20,077 bases of DNA from Gammaproteobacteria bacterium (GTDB lineage Bacteria > Pseudomonadota > Gammaproteobacteria > Arenicellales > JAOTYS01), in contig JAOTYS010000032.1 of NCBI GenBank assembly GCA_029861795.1, positions 1 through 20,077 of the forward strand. Direction: 5' to 3'. Of this stretch, positions 15,934 to 20,077 are shown one piece after another (position 1 is the stretch's first letter; every line of letters starts with the position of its first letter). Below the pieces are notes generated by a model that saw only the letters and a program-made list of their open reading frames with translations, was not told the origin of the DNA and did no database searches. The translations under genes were made by a program, and so were the position numbers.

Positions 15934-17973
15934 TTAAGGTTCGATCGAACTTACAGACACTGGCTTTACCCGAACCGTTATGCCGTGAACACAACTGCTT
16001 GCTCCCATGTCCGTTTGGTGCCCCGGGTTGAGAAAATTTACGTTCTTTGCTTGCGAGTCGAGCTTTGGCCAATGGCCTTTGTAGCTGAGCGCAACACCTG
16101 AAGGTAACCGATCCTCGCGCTGAACCTTGAAAACCATACTACCGACATCGTTAACCAGCTCGGCGAAACCATCTTCCGTTACCCCAAACGCCTCAATATC
16201 TACACCGTTAAGCAATACCATGGGACCACCTAATGTCTTTCTCACATTCGGGTCGTTGCCATAACTATCATTCATCTGCCACTTGCTCGCTGGCGACAAC
16301 AAACGTAGGCAACCGTTTTCGGGAGGCGGATCAAACAGTGGCTGCGGCGTTCGTGGATGGCCATCAGCGTCAGCGACGCTTGATGCAATCTCAATCTTGC
16401 CGGAGGCGGTAGCAAATCGTAGATCGGCGTACTGAACCTGTGGTTCGCGCCAAGGGTCGATGGTGCCAGCTTCTTTCAAATCCTCGAATTCGATATCAAG
16501 GTTGGTACGCCGTAGCACTTGCTTGATAAGGTCCTCGTCCGATTCATAGAGTGCCGGCTCGTTATAACCCATTGCACCAGCAAGACGTCGAAAAATCTCC
16601 TGGTTTGGCAAGGCGTAACCCGGTGGATCTTCGGCTTTTACTTGTGCCGATAGATAGTAATAGAAGTAAGGTTTTACCAAGTCGTCGAACTCAAGAAAAC
16701 TAGCGGCCGGCAACACAATGTCGGCGAAATCCGCGGTGTCGGTCTGGAACAAATCGATTACCACGGTAAAGAGATCCTTACGAGCAAGTGCCTGACGCAA
16801 CTGTGCTTGTCTTGGCGCCGACGCAGCAATGTTCATATTCCAGTTGATCAGTGCCGCCGAACGAGACGCGTCTTGCAAGACGTCTGACAACGCCATGTGG
16901 CTGATGGAACTTGCCGGCGTGCGTCGCAAATCTGTTGCCTCCAAATAATCGCCGTCGATGTTGCGGGGTCCGCTGCCGTTTACATAGGCAAAGCCACATC
17001 CCGGCTTGCCGAGGTTTCCTGTCAGCGCCGGCAACATCCCGCAGGCACGCATGACATTGCCGCCGTAAGGTTGTCGTTGCAGCCCTTGTCCTAGCCACAG
17101 CAATGATGGCCCCTTGGCGTATTCGAACGCCGCTTGTTCGATCAGCGCGGCAGGCACTCGGGTGACCTTTTCGGCCCACTGCGGTGTGCAGGCCTCAACA
17201 TTCGCTTCGATCTCTTCCCACCCTATGGTGTGGGCACGGATAAACTCCAGGTCGCAAAGGCCCTCACGTCGGGCGACGTGTGCGAAAGCGAATGCCAGTG
17301 CAGCATCGGTACCCGGCATTGGTTGTAGATGCAAGTCCGCAATCTGCGCCGTTTCGTGGGCAATGGGATCTACGACGATGACTTTCGCCGAAGATTCCCT
17401 AAGCCAGTATTTGTGAATATGAGGTGCAGAGTGAGAAGGATTGGCGCCCCACACTAACACGCACTGACTATGTGTGAGCGTCTTGGGATCGAATCCATTG
17501 TGCGAATCCCCATATAAATAGCCAAGGGCGACATGCCCGGCGTTATTACAGATTGTGTCGGGATCTACTTCAGTGGCACCCAAGCGATTGAAGAAACGCA
17601 TGGGAAACCCACCCGCGATCAGTGAGCAGGTGCCGCTGTAGTGCGTGTGCAAGATCTTATCTGCGCCGTCGTCATCGACAATCTTGCGCAGACGCTCGCC
17701 GATCTCATCGAGCGCCGCATCCCATGAGACCGGAGTAAACTTGCCACTCCCTTTAGCCCCAGCACGCCGCAGCGGTTGGCTCAGACGTGATTCGCGATCG
17801 CGCCACACACCGTTGTAGGCCAACGCGCACTTGCCACACAGCGCCCCGCGGCTTATTGGATGATCCGGATCACCTAAAACTTTGGCCACACGGCCATTAC
17901 GGCGCACCACAGAAATACCACACGAGTCATAGCAGTCTCGCGGACAGGTAGTACGGATACGTTCTTCGTTCAT
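15934..17973 (-). CDS. Molybdopterin oxidoreductase (DMSO reductase superfamily), cytoplasmic
   Basis: A 679-residue catalytic subunit with molybdenum bis-MGD and one 4Fe-4S cluster. The N-terminal cluster motif is C10-x3-C14-x3-C18-x27-C46 (TTCPRDCYDSCG; ALCGKC). The molybdenum-ligand region is DTICNNAGHVALGY, with Cys142 as the likely ligand. MGD-binding motifs follow: VLVWGANPSHSAPH, VIVVDPIAHETA, and C-terminal LLSPASKWQMNDSY and MVLLNGVD. There is no twin-arginine signal, so the enzyme is probably cytoplasmic, unlike most respiratory members. It begins 2 nt after the stop of the flavoprotein gene (TAA-AC-ATG), implying translational coupling and possibly a shared pathway. No small iron-sulfur or membrane-anchor subunit lies downstream; dsbB is next. 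The substrate is unknown. Confidence 0.9.
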   Translation of the reverse strand: MNEERIRTTCPRDCYDSCGISVVRRNGRVAKVLGDPDHPISRGALCGKCALAYNGVWRDRESRLSQPLRRAGAKGSGKFTPVSWDAALDEIGERLRKIVDDDGADKILHTHYSGTCSLIAGGFPMRFFNRLGATEVDPDTICNNAGHVALGYLYGDSHNGFDPKTLTHSQCVLVWGANPSHSAPHIHKYWLRESSAKVIVVDPIAHETAQIADLHLQPMPGTDAALAFAFAHVARREGLCDLEFIRAHTIGWEEIEANVEACTPQWAEKVTRVPAALIEQAAFEYAKGPSLLWLGQGLQRQPYGGNVMRACGMLPALTGNLGKPGCGFAYVNGSGPRNIDGDYLEATDLRRTPASSISHMALSDVLQDASRSAALINWNMNIAASAPRQAQLRQALARKDLFTVVIDLFQTDTADFADIVLPAASFLEFDDLVKPYFYYYLSAQVKAEDPPGYALPNQEIFRRLAGAMGYNEPALYESDEDLIKQVLRRTNLDIEFEDLKEAGTIDPWREPQVQYADLRFATASGKIEIASSVADADGHPRTPQPLFDPPPENGCLRLLSPASKWQMNDSYGNDPNVRKTLGGPMVLLNGVDIEAFGVTEDGFAELVNDVGSMVFKVQREDRLPSGVALSYKGHWPKLDSQAKNVNFLNPGHQTDMGASSCVHGITVRVKPVSVSSIEP

Positions 17974-17975
17974 GT

Positions 17976-20042
17976 TTACGGTGACTCCAAGTTGGTAAGT
18001 TCACGGCGAAACGGCACCCCATCTGTTTGCGATTCGTCGAGTTCTCTCGCGTATCTATGCCCGCTATAGACCGCAGCGGCAATGGTAGAGGGCGCCAAAC
18101 AGTCTCCAATGCGGCGGACTGACTTGATGCCGGCGTCGGTGAGCGCCTCCGCGTCGCGAATTAGCTCATGATAAAGCATATCTTGCGGTGTCCGAGAAGT
18201 TACCATCACCACTGAGCTGCACTGTAACGACGACCGGCTCGAGGTAAATACACACCCTAGCTCCACCTCTCCTCCTGTGATCTGCAGCAAGTCACTGTTG
18301 GCCGCGATGCGTACGCCCGTTTCGATCAAACTGGCCTGGATATGCGTTTGCTCTAAGGTGAAATGCGTCCAGTGCGACACATCGGGTGCGGGCGTCACTA
18401 GCGTGACATCACATGAGTCGTTACGCAACTTTTCTGCCAGCACCGCGCCTAGATAATAGTGATCATCATCAAACACCACCACCGGACTGGGAATGGCTAC
18501 ACCGTTGAACACATCTTCCGGAGTAAATATATTGGCACCGTCACTGCCAGGTATTGGTTCGAAGTGCTTGCGGCCTACACCATCACGACGCCAACGCGAA
18601 CCCGTGGCGATCACGACATGCGGAAATGCAAACTCCAAGACTTGTTGCGCATTGAGTTCGCTATCTCGATAGACGGTTACGTTACTCATTTGTGATAGCT
18701 GATACACGCGGTAGTCGCGCACCCGAATCCACTCGGCGAGCCCCGGCATTGCGGCTTCAAGGGTCACCCGGCCACCCAGCGTCTGCCCGGCTTCCGCCAG
18801 TGCTACTTCGTATCCACGCTGACCCAAGGCCCGGGCACACTCCAATCCGGCAGGACCCGCTCCGATCACCAAGATATTGTCATCCGATTTCTTTGCTTGG
18901 ATGATCTCAGGATGCCACTGCCGGCGCCATTCTTCACCCATGGTCGGGTTTTGGGTACACCTTATATGTGAGTGGGTGTAGTCACCGCTTATACATATGT
19001 TGCACCCAATACATTCGCGGATATCTTCGATGCGGCCCTGTTCAATTTTGCTGGGAAGGAACGGATCCGCAATCGACGGCCTGGCGGCGCCAATCATGTC
19101 CAGCACGCCACGTTTGATCTGCGACACCATGGTGTCTGGGGAGGTGAACCGCCCCACCCCCACAACGGGCTTGCTGGTGAGCCGTTTGACCATCGCCACA
19201 TACTTTTCTTGGGACCCTTCTTTGGCGAATCTCGAACTGGTGGAGTCGTTCGACCAATCGGAGACGTTGACATCCCACAGATCTGGGAGTTCTGCCAACA
19301 TCTCGATCACCTCGCGTCCTTCTTGCTCAGCGGTAATACCGTCGGATCCTAATAGTTCTTCTACTGCAAATCGCACCGCCACACCGCATTGATCCCCCGC
19401 AATCTCTTTAGTCTCTTCGATCAGTTCGCGAAATAGTCGCACCCGATTCTCGAGACTGCCACCATATTCATCAGTGCGGCGGTTATAACGCCGCGAAATA
19501 AAGTGCATGGGCAGGGTCAAGTCGTGACCCGCATAAACGTAAAGTATGTCGAAACCTGCGCGCTTGGCCCGCAACACCGCGTCACGGTGCCAGCGTCTCA
19601 GAGCTTTGATGTCACACTTGCCCATGGCCCTGGCCTGCACCGGATCATAGGCCTGGACCACAACATCAGAAGGCGCGAGCGGTGTTTCTCGGCTGTAACG
19701 GTTGGGCGCACCGTGACCGTTGTAGGCCAGCTCGATACCGGCCAATGCACCATGCTGGTGCACGGCCTCAACCATGCAAGCCAGTGCGGGGATATCTCGA
19801 TCCTCCCAAAGCCTCGCCTCCACATATGGTGTGATGTCCCCACTTGGGTGGATCTCGCACTCCTCAGTGCACACCACAGCCCAGCCGCCTTCAGCCTTCA
19901 TCCCACGCATCGCCGCACTGGCTGTAGGATGACGGTAACCCATGCCATTACAGTGTGGCACCTGGTAAAAACGGTTCTTGGCAGTGACCGGGCCGATTTG
20001 CACCGGCTCAAACAAAATGTCGTATCGCGGGTCTCGTGGCAC
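17976..20042 (-). CDS. Trimethylamine-dehydrogenase-like FMN/4Fe-4S oxidoreductase
   Basis: A 688-residue flavoprotein made of an N-terminal old-yellow-enzyme TIM barrel (about 1-340), a 4Fe-4S motif and a C-terminal pyridine-nucleotide-binding-type region (VIGAGPAGLECA at about 392-403). It follows trimethylamine dehydrogenase along its length, starting with RDPRYDILFEPVQIGP and FYQVPHC. Cys31 matches the cysteine that links covalently to FMN, Cys344/347/350/362 match the cluster ligands, Tyr170/His173 and Asp266 match active-site residues, and Trp263 one wall of the aromatic substrate bowl. The other two walls are changed: Tyr60 of the mature enzyme is Glu61 here, and Trp355 is Asp354. The related dimethylamine and histamine dehydrogenases also vary here. 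The start is a GTG at 20042, with AAGAG upstream. First visible gene of an operon with the molybdenum enzyme. Confidence 0.9.
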   Translation of the reverse strand: MPRDPRYDILFEPVQIGPVTAKNRFYQVPHCNGMGYRHPTASAAMRGMKAEGGWAVVCTEECEIHPSGDITPYVEARLWEDRDIPALACMVEAVHQHGALAGIELAYNGHGAPNRYSRETPLAPSDVVVQAYDPVQARAMGKCDIKALRRWHRDAVLRAKRAGFDILYVYAGHDLTLPMHFISRRYNRRTDEYGGSLENRVRLFRELIEETKEIAGDQCGVAVRFAVEELLGSDGITAEQEGREVIEMLAELPDLWDVNVSDWSNDSTSSRFAKEGSQEKYVAMVKRLTSKPVVGVGRFTSPDTMVSQIKRGVLDMIGAARPSIADPFLPSKIEQGRIEDIRECIGCNICISGDYTHSHIRCTQNPTMGEEWRRQWHPEIIQAKKSDDNILVIGAGPAGLECARALGQRGYEVALAEAGQTLGGRVTLEAAMPGLAEWIRVRDYRVYQLSQMSNVTVYRDSELNAQQVLEFAFPHVVIATGSRWRRDGVGRKHFEPIPGSDGANIFTPEDVFNGVAIPSPVVVFDDDHYYLGAVLAEKLRNDSCDVTLVTPAPDVSHWTHFTLEQTHIQASLIETGVRIAANSDLLQITGGEVELGCVFTSSRSSLQCSSVVMVTSRTPQDMLYHELIRDAEALTDAGIKSVRRIGDCLAPSTIAAAVYSGHRYARELDESQTDGVPFRRELTNLESP

Positions 20043-20077
20043 GAGGGTACACTCTTATTTATTCTTCTTTTAGATGA

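Overview
The window looks like a chromosomal segment of a proteobacterium, most probably a gammaproteobacterium and perhaps marine or environmental. The main support is the block tRNA-Ser(GGA) - small SRP RNA (ffs) - dnaX - ybaB - recR, which is a typical gammaproteobacterial order. A CreB/CreC two-component pair, a short proteobacterial-type DsbB and an IS1182-family element agree with this. The species cannot be named from the sequence alone.

Layout. (1) Positions 1-3444, minus strand: creB and creC, 3 nt apart, followed by a large exported protein of unknown function that runs off the left edge. It occupies the place where enterobacteria have creD. TGTGAA/TTCACA repeats lie just upstream of it. 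(2) Positions 3445-5154, minus: a possible 56-residue small ORF and a beta-CASP metallo-beta-lactamase-fold RNase. (3) Positions 5321-6365, plus: a DinB-fold metal-binding protein and an NlpC/P60 lipoprotein. (4) Positions 6410-10361 are a scarred, accessory-looking stretch. It holds a LysR/GcvA-type regulator that has lost the start of its helix-turn-helix next to a 14-bp perfect inverted repeat, about 540 bp of unassigned non-coding DNA rich in hairpins, a DUF4399-type exported protein broken by a single-base frameshift, and an IS1182-family element with 25-bp terminal inverted repeats. (5) Positions 10364-12302, plus: two unrelated alpha/beta hydrolases, the second clearly more A+T-rich than its surroundings. 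(6) Positions 12470-15283, minus: the housekeeping block recR, ybaB, dnaX, ffs and tRNA-Ser. (7) Positions 15403-20042, minus: a trimethylamine-dehydrogenase-like flavoprotein, a soluble molybdopterin oxidoreductase starting 2 nt after it, and dsbB 39 nt further on.

How the genes may work together. CreC and CreB should form a phosphorelay whose nearest output is the exported protein. The dnaX/ybaB/recR group serves replication and recombination, and the adjacent ffs and tRNA-Ser genes serve protein export and translation. The most unusual unit is the right-hand operon. The flavoprotein keeps the residues for covalent FMN, the 4Fe-4S cluster and proton transfer of trimethylamine dehydrogenase, but two of the three aromatic residues that bind trimethylammonium are replaced by acidic ones. 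Its tight coupling to a molybdenum enzyme, with no electron-transfer flavoprotein gene in view, suggests an undescribed amine-type redox system with a different substrate and perhaps a different electron partner.
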